From Rhea pennata (lineage: Eukaryota > Chordata > Aves > Rheiformes > Rheidae), in assembly GCF_028389875.1 (NCBI RefSeq), contig NC_084702.1:54098053-54162052 (forward strand): a stretch of DNA of 64,000 nucleotides. Reading direction: 5' to 3'. A program made the translations under genes and the position numbers. The notes beneath the pieces were generated by a model that saw only the letters and a program-made list of their open reading frames with translations, ran no database searches and was not told the DNA's origin. Positions 52,189-64,000 of this stretch are shown here, in pieces. The stretch's first letter is position 1. The number at the start of each line of letters is the position of its first letter.

Positions 52189-55053
52189 ATAAAGACACTA
52201 AACTTCTAAAAGGTACAATTACTCTGAATTAATATTTTAATGTATTGTGCTTCCTAAGTATTTTTAGACATGAAAATATTAGGGTTTTTTTAAATAATAT
52301 TTAATAGGGTACAGATTATTTATCATTGCTATCAGCTGCTCTATAGGTAATATCTGGGATGCCATTTTCATGAAATTGTGCAGAAAAAAACGTTATATAC
52401 GTTATATAAACGTTATATTTTCATCCTGGTCTTAATGCTGCCAGCACTAAAGTCACCTACTTAACTTTTTACACATGGTCCTAATAAAGTTTCTAAGACT
52501 AATTATTTAGTAAGGTGCCTAAAATGAAATCTTTTTTTTTATTTTATATGTAAACAAAAACAGCTATTTGTTTGGATTTTAATACTGCATTCACCACCAT
52601 GGCTAAAGACGATAGCATGAAATACGCCAAGAGGAACCACTGATCTCAGAACAGATGGATGCAGGCTTGTTATGCTCTACCCACACTCCCTTTTCTTCCC
52701 CCTCTTAATTAAAAAATAATGACTAAAAAGGACAGGGAAAAAAAGGTTGCAGCAGAAGAGGACAGGCACAATAGAAAACCACTAGAGCAGGAGCAGTGCC
52801 ACTCAGCTCTCCCAGCTCCACTCCTTACAACACCTGCTGCTGAAAGGAGCAACGCAGTTAATATAAGAACTTCCATCTCTGCTATGGAATTTCTAACATC
52901 GACATTCAGGAAGATTATTGCATTCTGCCCACGAGGAGTGTGCAGACATCCAATGTGAAGAGCGCCTCTTTAGTGCTGGCAAGAGATCCATCGCTCCTCA
53001 GCAACTGCAATTTGGCTAGAAACCACTTGTTATAATATCTCTTTGACAGCCAACCTAATTTCATACAATTAAAAGCTCTTCAACTTATAATACCCAACAT
53101 GTTTATTATGTAAAGAAAAATGAATTTAGGATTTTTTACCTCTTTTTAGTGCTAAATTTCAAAAGTAAAGATTCTTGTCTATAACCTCAGGAAAAAAAAA
53201 TAACAAAGATGCAGTTTTTTCATAAATTAATCCTGCAGGATAAGCTGGATGATGTGCAACAGTAGTGAGCTTTATGTAAATCAGTTAGCACCACATGCCT
53301 AACTTACATGTGTTCTTCTTGAAGAAAAGGCACAGATTTCTTTATACTGCACTAGCAGCACTCAAATGGCTGATTTTTTAAGCTAGCTTTCCAGGGTCAA
53401 TGCATCCACAGAGTACCAACCTTTTTCAATATAAGCGCTCACCATTCTGGGAACGTATCCCGTATTATGTCTTGTTACTGGACTCTGTAAATTCGGGGAA
53501 ATTTCTAATGATACAAGATGTGACAGCATACAGAAACCACTGGAATCAAAAGTAGTGTAACTTTCTCCCTTGTATCCCAAGAATATTTAGAAAGTCAGCA
53601 CCAGTTTAAACCTGCTCTCAGTACACATGAACTAGTATTGCTATATTCTATGGCCCTGAGTGTTTCCTCAAAGTCTGGGGGCTTTGACAGTCACCCACGT
53701 GTGGATGTCCACACAAGCCTTCTACTTGTGTGGAAGAAGGCAATGAAACTGAGGCCAATGAGCGGCACCTGGAACTCTTTCGCTCAGCAAGCTGCTATTA
53801 CTGCTCCCAAAAAAGTCAAAGCATCTTGGGGAAGGGGACAGACCTGTGTGGTCTCCTGTGTGGACCTCAGGTATTTTATTATTCTTTATTAGCATGAACC
53901 CTCCCACTACCTGTGAAGATAACCAAGGAACTTCAATGCTCCCAGTAGTAACAAAAACTAACCACACAGCACTGAACAAATCCTAGAAAACCCAATTACA
54001 AGGGCATTTTCCAAAAACCTTATTTTCAGACAGCTGTGAACATCATGATGCTATGTATTCATTCCTACTTTATGCACCATCACATTAAGAAAAAGCATTG
54101 ATGAAATTGAAGATTTTTCACCTTGATTTTAGAAATATGCACTTGATTTTAAAAGTTGAAACCTAGTGCCTCTTACAGAGGAATAAATCTAATTAGCATG
54201 GAGTCTCTACAGACCCCCTTTGCAGTGGCTGCAGCATCTTCAAGAGAAGACATTCACGCTTCCAGATATGGTTTGACTTCCCAGGCACTAGAACTGAAGT
54301 CAAACTTCTTCACAGAATATACTTATAATCAAATTGTTTATTCATCAAAAACAATTAAGACAAAAACCACTTTTTTTCTGTGAGCATATCCCAAACACAA
54401 CACGTAGAATACTCCTCTCCCAACAACCAAGATTCCTTCTGTGATTCAAAGAGAACACCAAGAAAAAACTCAAAAACACGTTTCTAACTTAACTTTACAG
54501 TTTCACTCACTCTCTCTCTCTCATGCAAAACTCCTTCAAAACATGATTTCAAAGCTAACTGTATTTAAACAGGATTTATTTAAATTAGAATAACTAGTTT
54601 ACAAAAAGAAAAGACTGGACGGAGTCTTGTCTTATAATTTATCTCTCTTCTGGTATGGGACTGTTCTGTACAATATACTCATATTTTTAAAGAAGATTTC
54701 ATAATAACTGCTCTTACTCTTTTGCAGAAAGCAGCCTTTCCAGCTGAAGTTTTACATGTGGTGTCAGCAAAAAAAAAGAAATGGCTGGAAAAGTGTGGGC
54801 GTTAACTGAAGATCTTTATGAGAACAGAAAAGCTTCGTATTGATCCTGACATGAGTAGAAGAACACAAATGTAATTTCATTTTAACGCTTAGCTGCATCT
54901 TCTCCTGTTAATCTATGCTACCAAACTTTCTGTTAGGCACATAGTGGCAAATTTACTCAATCAAAGTCTTAAGAGAGGCATTAATGGTTTAATATTATTA
55001 TATAAATAAGTGCCTGTTCTGAACCTTTCCATAATCCTCAACCAGGTACTATT

Positions 55054-55079
55054 AAAAAAAAAAAAAAAAAAAAAAAAAA
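55054..55079. repeat. Poly(A) tract, 26 A
   Basis: An uninterrupted 26-A run in the large MSH3 intron. No recognisable retroelement body lies directly to its left. Confidence 0.95.
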
Positions 55080-55808
55080 GGCAAAACACAATCCTGCCCT
55101 CTTCACATTGAACAGGACAGACTTCTTCAGTTAAAAGCAGTTTGCAAATGGGTCTACCGAGAAAATGAAAACAGAAACACTAAGCTGAGGACTGGAGGCT
55201 GACTACTGCACATCCTCTCCTACCCTGGTCTCAAGTATCCAAAAACCTCTAACCAGATCAATCATTCAGCTTAGCCACAGAAGTGGTTTAAAAACCCCAA
55301 ATATTTTAGAAACACACACTCAGGCAGCGAATGAAAATTTCACAGTGGTTAGCCTAAAAGTACCCTGAGTCGGATATTCTAATCCTGGCTATGAAAATAT
55401 GCAATGAAAGTTTATTGAGTAATTCTTTAGAAGATAACATCTGCAAACTTACAACAGTTCACTGGCAAGAAACTGGTGCTTCACCACCACCCTCTCTGCC
55501 CTGTCAAATGCTGGTAAATCATGTACTTTATTTCTACCAAATAATTCTATTAAAGATTCAAACCAGAAACTGATTGTAATAAAAATAATTCACAAAAACT
55601 GCAATTACAGAATTCAAAAAAGTAACTCAGAGTAGGGGTCAGAATGCTATTGGGACAGCTGGCATTTCTGCACTGTGCACGAGCAATTTCCAAAAGCTGT
55701 GTACAAGCTCACATGGTTGGCAACAGTAGGAAGTAAGAGGACGCTTGTAATATAAACCTATTTACAGTCAACACGCACGCACTCACTCAATTATTTCTAC
55801 ACCTGTTT

Positions 55809-55948
55809 TAGTTTAGCTTGGTTGGTTAGAGCGCAGTGCTGCTAATCCCAAGGCTGCGGGTTCAATCCCCGTAGGCGCTACACTGAGGGCTGCACCAGAT
55901 GATCTCCAGAGGTGCCTTCCAACCTCACCATTCTATGATCCTACGATT
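55809..55948 (+). mobile_element. TguSINE1-like SINE (tRNA-Ile head, CR1 tail)
   Basis: The head matches a tRNA-Ile(AAT)-type gene. It has an A-box-like TAGCTTGGTTGG and TTAGAGCGCAGTGCTGCTAA, then a B-box GGTTCAATCCC with the usual CpG decay, then CCGTAGGCGCTA. The tail is a CR1 3' end: GATCTCCAGAGGTGCCTTCC, AACCTCACCATTCTATG, and a final degenerate 8-bp repeat (ATTCTATG, ATCCTACG, ATT). This tRNA-Ile plus CR1 structure is that of TguSINE1, described from zebra finch and spread in passerines, where it is mobilised by CR1 machinery. The copy is full length or nearly so and only mildly diverged. It is antisense to MSH3. No clear target-site duplication is visible, as is usual for CR1-driven insertion. 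Confidence 0.88.
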
Positions 55949-56239
55949 TGCAAACTATAAATGAAGAAATACCCATGGTACATTACTTCATCTAAAAGAA
56001 CAGTGGTTGAAAAACCTGACAGGATGCATTACACATTTAGTGTAAACTACTTTTTTATTTTGTAAATTATTATAGACAACACGATATTCCCAGTTGCTGC
56101 GAACTTAATGAAACTAGTGAAGCCAAACACTGCCAGGGGACACAAACTTTGCATAATCCTGAGGAAAGAGTGATACAGGCACATCCAAAGTTACATTAAT
56201 ACTCACTCCCCTACACTTGCCTTTTATCAGTTCCTTTTC

Positions 56240-56640
56240 CACACCACCAGAAACTGAAATAGCCGGAACAAGCCACCGCTTAAATCCTTACGACCGTGTC
56301 GAGCTGGCCGCGGGGCTGAGCGAGAGGCACGCTGCGCGTCCCGAAGCCCCGGCACCCTGAGAGGAACCGCTCTGACAGGCGAGCTCGCGCGACCTGAACT
56401 GCATCGACTTTTTTTGCCGAAAGCCACGGGAAGCAACAAAACCATCAGGCGGTTCGCGGCAAACACTGACTATTTTAAAAGCTTCACCCGCCAGAAGCAG
56501 GCAGGGCCGAGCTGAGAGCTCCCCAGCGCGCCGCGAGGTGAGGGCACTCGCGAAGGGCCCTGCAGGTGGGCAGCGGGGCTCCCGTCAAAGCGGGGAGCTC
56601 GCCGCCACTTCTGGACTCTTCCAGAACTAAAACCTCTTGA
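56240..56640. other. GC-rich, CpG-containing islet inside MSH3 intron
   Basis: About 400 bp with many CpG dinucleotides stands out from AT-rich intron on both sides. On the plus strand, possible donor sites follow CpG-rich sequence (CCGCGAG|gtgagg at about 56537 and CCCTGCAG|gtgggc at about 56566). This is what a noncoding first exon would look like. The minus strand is open for 79 codons (56227-56466) with no recognisable product. It could be an antisense promoter, a cryptic MSH3 promoter or an orphan CpG island. Confidence 0.4.
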
Positions 56641-57110
56641 GGGCTGGGAGTTTCAGAAGTATTTTTAAAACATCCCTCAAGTTACTCAACAGGCGCAACT
56701 GCAACAACGCAGACACAGCAGCAGAATTAGAGCAAGCGACTTCGAGAACGTTTCTAGGAACGTGGCTTTCTAGGCACACCTGCAAATTATCCAAAGCTGT
56801 GCTTCACGCTTCGGATTCTGGGATTTATATTCACATACATTCGTATAGTATGCTGAGGAGTATTTGATTAGAGCAAATTAACCCGCATTCCTCCAAGACC
56901 TACGGAGAGCAACGTGAAGACCTGCTACACCCGCAGTTGCTCCAATTCTATGTTAGGACACCCACAGGATTTTACAATTAATATGTCAAAAGATTGTTCT
57001 GCACAGGTCTATCAGCTTTGATGTTTACTTTAACATCAAACTAAACAGTTCTCTTTCCTGCCCTCCAAGAGAAAGTTGTGATTTGTCCCTGTACAGAGCT
57101 ACCAACCTGA

Positions 57111-57529
57111 GTGAGGTTTCCACTGCCACCCCGCTCCCCGGACCAAGAGACCTGCCAGCACCAGCAGCGTGTGCTGACGGCCTGGGACGAGATGGAAAAG
57201 CAGCTTTACGAAGGCTCCATTAAGCAACTGAAGCTCCAAAGATATGCTCGTACCTGGGTTTCTCTGTAGCAAATGGCTGTTTAAATTTTATTGACTGCCA
57301 GGAGAAGGAACAGATTAAAAGCACAACCATTTTGCTGAAGGCTAAGTTAGAAGAGCAGATACTCAAACGTGGGCGTTTGCTAGCGAGCCATCAACGCTGG
57401 CCTGAAGAAGCTGACAAACGGAGACAAAAGACCCATCCCGAAACGTGCTCCGCTTCCCACGTCTCCCTGGCGGATTCCAGCGAGGCGACTCGAGGTAATT
57501 ACGTTACGTTACTGTGCATATGTAGCTGA
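57111..57529 (+). pseudogene. Unidentified plus-strand coding-like region, frame broken
   Basis: Two plus-strand frames overlap here. The first is open from 57111 to a TAG at 57267-57269 and contains VLTAWDEMEKQLYEGSIKQL and KLQRYARTW. The second is open from 57224 to 57529 and contains EKEQIKSTTILLKAKLEEQI, LKRGRLLASHQRWPEEADKR and SLADSSEATR. Both look like charged, helix- or coiled-coil-forming protein, unlike chance frames in AT-rich DNA. They are offset by one base in register, as after a small indel. Alternatively, part of the second frame (57302-57494) could be an exon, with acceptor ctgccag|GAG and donor TCGAG|gtaatt. A 21-A tract follows at 57743-57763, which would suit a retrocopy. 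I do not recognise the protein. Confidence 0.35.
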
Positions 57530-57742
57530 AGGATTGAGGCCAAGGGAGGATTAAAAAGCAGAAACTATAGCAACCGACTAAGGACAATAGCTGGAGCACT
57601 CAGTGTAAGTGAACTTTTCCCCTTTAAACCTGTGGACACTACAGAAAATCCAGTCCAAACTGTGGCTAGGTTAATTCACAGCATGGAACCATTTTAGAAA
57701 GGTAAATACCACCACTTGATTTAAGAGCTTCAACCTTACTGT

Positions 57743-57763
57743 AAAAAAAAAAAAAAAAAAAAA
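57743..57763. repeat. Poly(A) tract, 21 A
   Basis: A 21-A run about 210 bp right of the coding-like region at 57111-57529. It could be the tail of a retrocopy on the plus strand, but no AATAAA lies just before it, so it may be an ordinary low-complexity tract. Confidence 0.9.
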
Positions 57764-59105
57764 GTCAACTCTGCAAATAAGCATTAATTTTTAAATTTTA
57801 AAAAATATATTTAAGTATATTTTTAATATACAAGGTTTTCGATCCCTTCTCAGGAATAGTGCAATATGCAGCAGAAATTGTTATAAAACTTTCTGTACAT
57901 GGAAGTAACTATGAGTTTTTGATATTCCATCTTAAATGAAATTTTCAAGTCTCATTTAAATCCCTGCAAACAAACCAGAAGTTTTAGTTTTGTTCGGTTT
58001 TATCAAATGCCTTATACAAAAGCCATAGACTCTTCAGTTAAATATATTATCATACATACATGAGCTTTAGCTCTGCTACTTACTGCATGTGCTTGCTACT
58101 ATGAAATAACACAGATGTGAAGCTAAATTAGCTATAGACACATGCATAGCATGGTTTTATTTCTTTCTGCAGTGTTACAGAATACCGTCAGAAATCTCCT
58201 TACAGTTAAAATGCATTGGGATATGTTCAAGATGAACCTTTTCCAGAAAAACAGAACACAAACATTTCCAATTCAACACTGTAACTTTCACTCATTTTCC
58301 TCTTTCTCAAAAAGAGCCTTCCTACATCATGGAACATAGGTATGGACAATTTAATCTAAGCTTCTTCTGTTTTCTCCACAAAGCTGAGAATAATTCATCC
58401 CAGAAATGTAATTATACGACGACTACCATAAATGAAAGGCTTAAATCATTTTTGCTACTCCAGCAATAAACACAAATGCACCAAACGCAAATAAAGTAAG
58501 CAAGAACAAAACGATACAAATTCCTGCACCATAAAGTAGTAGTATTTCTGAAAAGTACTTTTAGGTCTTGACAGCTAGCAAGACTGACTGCTATTGTTGC
58601 TTTCTAAAGTAATAGAAGATTAAAATAATACTTGTTTACCATATCAGCATACAGAATTGCAATACGGACTTGCCAGTAATTTGAGATTGCGTTATTATGA
58701 GTAGTTCTCTACTTTTCTTCACAATATACAAATTGATGTGTAAGGTAAACATAATAAGCATCATCACATGTAAATAGAATATACAACGGTGTGAGCAAGT
58801 ACTTTTGTTTAAGTTTTCTAGGCCTGATCTTTCAGAGTCTAATTGCATAGGCAAATCTAGAGAATCTAGTTTTCCACAAAAAAACAACCAACCAGACAAA
58901 AATCCAGAACTGTTTAAATGTTTATTTTCAGATGTTAAAAATTTAAAAGAAAAAGAAAAGAAAAAAAAAATCTAATAAGGCATCAGACAATGTTTTGGCC
59001 CAAATAGGTAATGCACAGAGAAGCTGCTATGCTAAAATAATAACCTCCTCTACAGCTTCTATTCAGCACTCTCCCAAGGCAATTTCTAAATTACACAAGA
59101 TGTAT

Positions 59106-59267
59106 TCAGACTACCCTGTCGATAGCTGCTGTCACCTCAGGAGTGGATTTTGGTAGCCCGGATTTTATCATAAAAATATTAAGCAGTTGACTAGCTGAAT
59201 CTTCATGCCAGGTTTTGTGATTTAACAAACTGATATTTCTAGGATAGACAGGAAGACTTATCTTCAT
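59106..59267 (-). other. Short unidentified minus-strand frame
   Basis: A 53-codon frame starts with ATG at 59267 and ends with TGA at 59106-59108. It contains NHKTWHEDSASQLLNIFMIK and SGLPKSTPEVTAAIDRVV. The mix of residues looks more protein-like than most frames nearby, and it lies on the MSH3 sense strand. A possible acceptor (gtgttag) lies just upstream. It might be an alternative terminal exon, a decayed insert or chance. No family was recognised. Confidence 0.2.
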
Positions 59268-62200
59268 AATCCTAACACATAAGCCTCAAAGACATCGATA
59301 AAGCTTAATAAAGCAATAGTAGAACCAAGGAATTTTTAAGTGTGGTAACTGTTGTTCCCAGCTAAAAACACCGAAGTTCATAAGTGATGTATAAATGAGA
59401 GGCTATTTGCTATTCTGGCAAAATACAGCAGATGAGTATAAAGGCCAACAACTCATTGCTAAGTATGGGAACGCACAGAGTCTATGCCAGCCTAGTCCAG
59501 TGATCTGACTAATTTCTGAGGTTGAAAGACACAGGACCCCTGTAACAGGATTGATGCTGTACCTTCAGAGAAGGACCATTTGGTAAAGATAAAGCAGAAA
59601 AACAAAAAACATGTCATATGCATGACCTCATGTGTAATTCTAAGTATAGTACCTTTTAAATATTTATTCAAGGGAAAAAAAAATGTCCCTAGAGTGAGAA
59701 GCGGTATTATCATATTCCACTCATAGAATAAAGTATTACAAACAAGATGGGAGAGGTACATTTAAAACATAAAAGTTCCCCAAGTCTTTCCTGCATGCTA
59801 GTAACCATTTAAAAATGTCATCAGCATCCTCCCTTCTCAATAAGCATGGTTAAGTACACAGGATAGTTTTGGGTGGAGAATGTCTATTTCTTTATCATGT
59901 GTAGTGGTGCAGGAAGGGTTTAATAAAGAGTCTAATAAAATTTCTAACGCTTTTTCAAGCAGATGGATCCTGCAGTCTCCTTGTAAATAAAGTTTGCCTG
60001 TAAACTGATCAATGTATAAAGTAACAAAGGATGTAACAAAATGGATTCTAATTACACAAACTGCTCTATTTTCCAACCCTAGCATGCATATTGCTGTGCA
60101 AATACCAACATTTCAGCAGTGAAACTCCAAATAACAAAGCTTATTATTTATTTTTTTAATAAGCATCAATGATTTTTCCCGTGTCCTGGTTTGGCCCTTC
60201 TCCTTTCCACCGATCAACAGAAAAAACTGGAACGAAATACGGACAAGACCAGAGCTTCGTTCAGCTGTATTGTTTCTCCTGAACTCTTCTAATATAAATC
60301 TCCCTAAATATCTGCATTTACACCCTATTTCCTCATCTGATTCACTAGTGGAAAAGAAAAATGTTGTGATTTGGTAGCTAGAGCTCAACCTATCACTCAA
60401 TCGTAAAACATTATTTGCCCAGTAACAAAAGGCTGGAATTTTTTTGCCATCAGCAGTTAGACCAATGCAACATTCATTTCAATTAATATTTACAACCACT
60501 ATTCTGTTTTTATTCTTAAGTGATTTACTCTAGATTTCAATTTATTTTATCTGAGGTTAAAAAAAAAAAAAGACAAGAAAAACATCTGGAAAGCTTCTTC
60601 TGTTCAATTTCTATTCTAATACAAACACTCTTTTTCTGCTTCAAATATCATTCCATTCTGTGCTTACCAATTTTCTCAAAACTTATTGTAAAACTACTTC
60701 TAATAAGCCTTGCAACACTTTCAATTTTAAATACCTTTCAAATTTTAATGAGTGACATCGCAGTGAAGCAACATGAAACATCCAAAACTGCACAAATGTT
60801 TTCAACTGCTAACACAATATTCTCTTTCCACCGTGATTTTTAATCAGTACTAAAATTTGTACTGATACTATAAACATGCATATTTTACGCAGTTATTATT
60901 TTTGTCTAGAGAAAGAACAGAAAGGGAGGTTTGTCTACTAGTTTCTTTCAGGTCTACACATCAACAGCAATATGAGTTTGTCAAGTTGTCAAAATTAAGT
61001 ATGTATTTAGGGAGTTAATGCCAAAAATATATCTACTGTAAGACTTGACCTTTTTCAAAGTCAATTCCATCATTTAGAGACTGGACAAACAGGTATCTTG
61101 AATAAAATACAGAGAAGCAAAAATTGTGGCATTTTTGATGTTGACCTTCAAAGGAATATTGTTTGAAAGGCTGTTTTCTGTTTTGTTAAGTTTACTTTGA
61201 AGAAATGCTCCATTCCTAAACTTCCTTCTAAGCTTTAACATCATTTTTTTCCCAGATTATCACATTCTCCCCATTAGATCACACCAAAATAAGGTAAGGA
61301 TGAGAGATCTTAAGACGATTTCATTTGTCCCTGAAGGTCATTTGATTTTGTTAAATGTAAAAATTTGCTACACCTAAACACAGTTTTGCTTTTGTAATAC
61401 ACTTTTAAGTGGAACAAATGTGCCATTCTCTTACCCGGAAGGGCGATATGGCAGCAGCTGGCCCCAGTGTGTTTCTTCCCTCTGAAGAAGAATGGCCACG
61501 CTCTGCTATCCTCAGTAACAGGACTTGACAGAAAGATCACATTACCTACATCCTCTTGAGTCCTCTACATATCAAATCTGTGCTCATCAGCTGACAACAG
61601 CACCACTGGCAATACATGAGATCCTTCCAGTGCAAGAAGAAAACCAAGCAGTTTACACCAGGGGGAAAGGACTTCTCATGTGCACCCTGCAGTAACAGGT
61701 ATCTGCAATCTTTGCAGGGGTTGCACAGATGGGTTATGTGAAAAGGCCAGGGGCCACATGCCTCCAGCATTATTCCATAAGCCCACAGACAGAGTAACAG
61801 TCAAACACTTCCCCTAATTCCTGGCCAATAAATCCTGTTTTAGGATTTCTCTCTCAAGACAGAGAAATAAGATGTGTGAAAGGATCCTTGATGGCTACAG
61901 TATCTCAAACAAAAAATACCACTTCAGTGTAAGTACACAACCTTTCCTCTTCAATTATTGGAAGTATGGATCCCGCTGCAGGTGCTGACATGTGTCTTTC
62001 TGCTCACAGGATGATGGAAATGAGGAGTGCTAGTCATATCAATTAAGTAGGGATTCAAATGCTGCTCTTTTAGACTTAACATCAGGCTCAAACTCACGTG
62101 AGTGTACAATGCTCTACAAACACACACAAAATAACCCACATCTCAGCTTTGCAGATTTCAGGATTAATGGAAGATGCTACAGCAGTAGCAGAGCAAGTCT

Positions 62201-63538
62201 CAACAGGCAGCAGGGGAGGTACAGCCACCACCTGGCAGAGCAAAATGTCACACCGACTTATCCAGTTACAGAGTCTCTGTGATGAAATGTCCTGGTGTTT
62301 AAGAGCAGCCTCCTACAGACAACGAGAGACTTAATCTCATCAGTGTCATCATGTTAAGCCAAGTATACATATAAATGATGCCATTTCTTCTTTGCCTAAT
62401 GTAAGCTTACTGGCAGACTTGAGCAAGGGGTTGAAAATATAGCTAGGTAGGCACTGTGTCTGAAGAACTGCAAATACAGCAGGAGCTTTTTTTGTACCTA
62501 TTTTATTTCTTACAAGAGAGAGGAGAAGGGTTATCTGGCCATCACTGCTGGGGTGCATGCAAGACAGTGCACTGGTCTGAACCAATGAGAAATTGGGACC
62601 CAACTGGAGTGATCTGGGAGAGACTGATATTATCTTGCTCACTGACAGTCCTATAGTAAAGTGGTAATGTGTATTCCTGGGATACCTTTTCAAAGTAGCC
62701 AAAGCCTGCTCAGAGAAGATGTTTTGCTAGAATCTAGAAAGACCTGGCACGTGAGCATGTGAGTAGAGTCCTCTGAACAGTGTCACTGTGAGGACATGGT
62801 TCATAGTGATACTGACAGGTCATTTAATACACTTTTCAATAGCAGGAGGTGATCTTCAGTTGGCGAATTCTTCCTGACAGTGATCACAGTTCCTTCCGCT
62901 TATAGAACTCATTGCTAAACTCCGAATCACCCCTCCTCAGCGAGCTATGTACTTGGAACTGTAACTCAGCTCCTGGAGCTGAAATAAAATGACCCAACTG
63001 AGGCCAGTGGCAAGGGAGATGAACCTCATTATTTTAACACTAAATGAGGCTGTCAGTGCTCAACCAATGCAGACAGCACTCTTTGCTCTCCTCTACTTCT
63101 CCCTCTTCTTACGGGCAGCTTCTTGTGCTCCAAGGGCAATGAGGTCTCTGCAGTGGGGTCTGAAGACCACCTTCACAAACAACTTCAAGAAGCACAGCCA
63201 GAACCTGATATTCTTTCAGCTTCCACATGCAGGAGAACAAGCAGACTACAAGCATGCCAGGGACATAGGCAGGCACCTCAGTGAGGCACGGCTTCTGCTG
63301 CATCAATCAGAACTATACCACAACTAGAGCTTAAAATTAGGTGGCCTGATTTAAATGGCTATGCAGCTTTGGCATGACAAACAGGTACATGAGGGTCAGC
63401 TGCCTGAAGATTTCTGCACTCTAGTTTTACTTGCATGAAGATCTACTATTTTTTTTCAAAATTATTATGAAAGGAAGAGTGCAAGAAAAAGATTGCGGAG
63501 AAATCCAAGTAAGTAGGTAACTCAAACCCCAGAACGTA

Positions 63539-63597
63539 TTCAGCACACTTAGGGTTCTAATTTCTGGCCATGTTCAACACACTCAGGGTTCCAAATT
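63539..63597. repeat. Imperfect direct repeat, 25 bp x 2
   Basis: TTCAGCACACTTAGGGTTCT plus five bases (63539-63563) is repeated at 63573-63597 with four differences. The copies are 34 bp apart, start to start. It is an old local duplication or part of a diverged tandem repeat. Confidence 0.8.
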
Positions 63598-64000
63598 GTT
63601 GCAGTGTCTATCTAAAAGTCTCTAAATATAGGCATATAAGCACTAGCTCAAAGAACAAAACCATCCCTCCTGAGTCAATGTGAGCAACCACCTTCTGTTT
63701 CACGATGTTTTATGATACCCAGTGGAATCTGAACTAAAACCATGTCTTCTAAGTATAGACTTAGCAATCAGAAGCGCCTTCCACGTTAAAAATGAATCTA
63801 AATCATGTATTGTAGGGATAAAATTTAGGACAAATTTCTATACATCTAAATACAGATCATGTGATGCTCAGCTCAGACTCATGCTTAACATACCACAACT
63901 ACATATTAATCTGTACTGCCAGCCACCTCTCCTCTTCAGTTTTCTCAGTGCACCTTCTCAAATAGTTTCTTTGCATCATGGTGATTACAGACAAGCTGAG

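Larger units (their letters stand above)
57770..64000 (-). other. MSH3: Large MSH3 intron, distal part
   Basis: AT-rich intronic DNA runs to the right edge. I looked for the Walker A exon (GPNMGGKSSYIKQ) on the minus strand and did not find it. Parts around 61430-61780 and 62850-63310 have higher GC and look like diverged repeat or formerly coding DNA, but no family was recognised. A short imperfect duplication lies at 63539-63597. Confidence 0.65.

Noticed and set aside
55830..55875. A functional tRNA-Ile gene
   Set aside because: The tRNA-like part is decayed, lacks a proper 3' acceptor half and runs straight into a CR1 tail, so it is the head of a SINE.

Overview
This window is vertebrate nuclear DNA, most likely from a bird and probably a passerine. 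Three things point there. It carries the last four coding exons of MSH3 and the first coding exon of RASGRF2, both on the minus strand, in the order conserved among amniotes. At 55809-55948 there is a SINE with a tRNA-Ile-like head fused to a CR1-type 3' tail, which is the architecture of the passerine TguSINE1 family. Two older CR1/L3-like LINE remnants (about 25250-25620 and 48480-48822) also fit an avian or reptilian genome. Human 5q14 corresponds to the avian Z chromosome, so Z linkage is likely; this is inferred from synteny and is not visible in the window.

Layout, read along the minus strand from the right. Positions 64000-49551 are one long MSH3 intron. It contains the SINE, an orphan GC-rich islet (56240-56640) and an unexplained plus-strand open region (57111-57529). 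MSH3 exons follow at 49364-49550 (Walker B), 48999-49128 (switch histidine), 46700-46874 and 43451-43559 (stop codon), with a probable poly(A) signal at 43135-43140. These four exons join in frame across introns of 235, 2124 and 3140 bp. Next come about 29 kb of AT-rich intergenic DNA with no convincing gene, holding a GC-rich islet at 33590-33900 and a purine-skewed block at about 17500-18260. Then comes a strong CpG island (about 12900-14300) with the RASGRF2 start codon at 13617 and first donor at 13332/13333. Positions 1-13332 are the first part of RASGRF2 intron 1.

The two genes are not known to act together. MSH3 pairs with MSH2 (MutS-beta) to repair insertion/deletion loops. RASGRF2 is a calcium/calmodulin-responsive Ras/Rac exchange factor. 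The most unusual items are the open region inside the MSH3 intron, two GC-rich islets preceded by TATA-like boxes, an exact 64-bp tandem duplication, and a long homopolymer block forming the last MSH3 splice acceptor.
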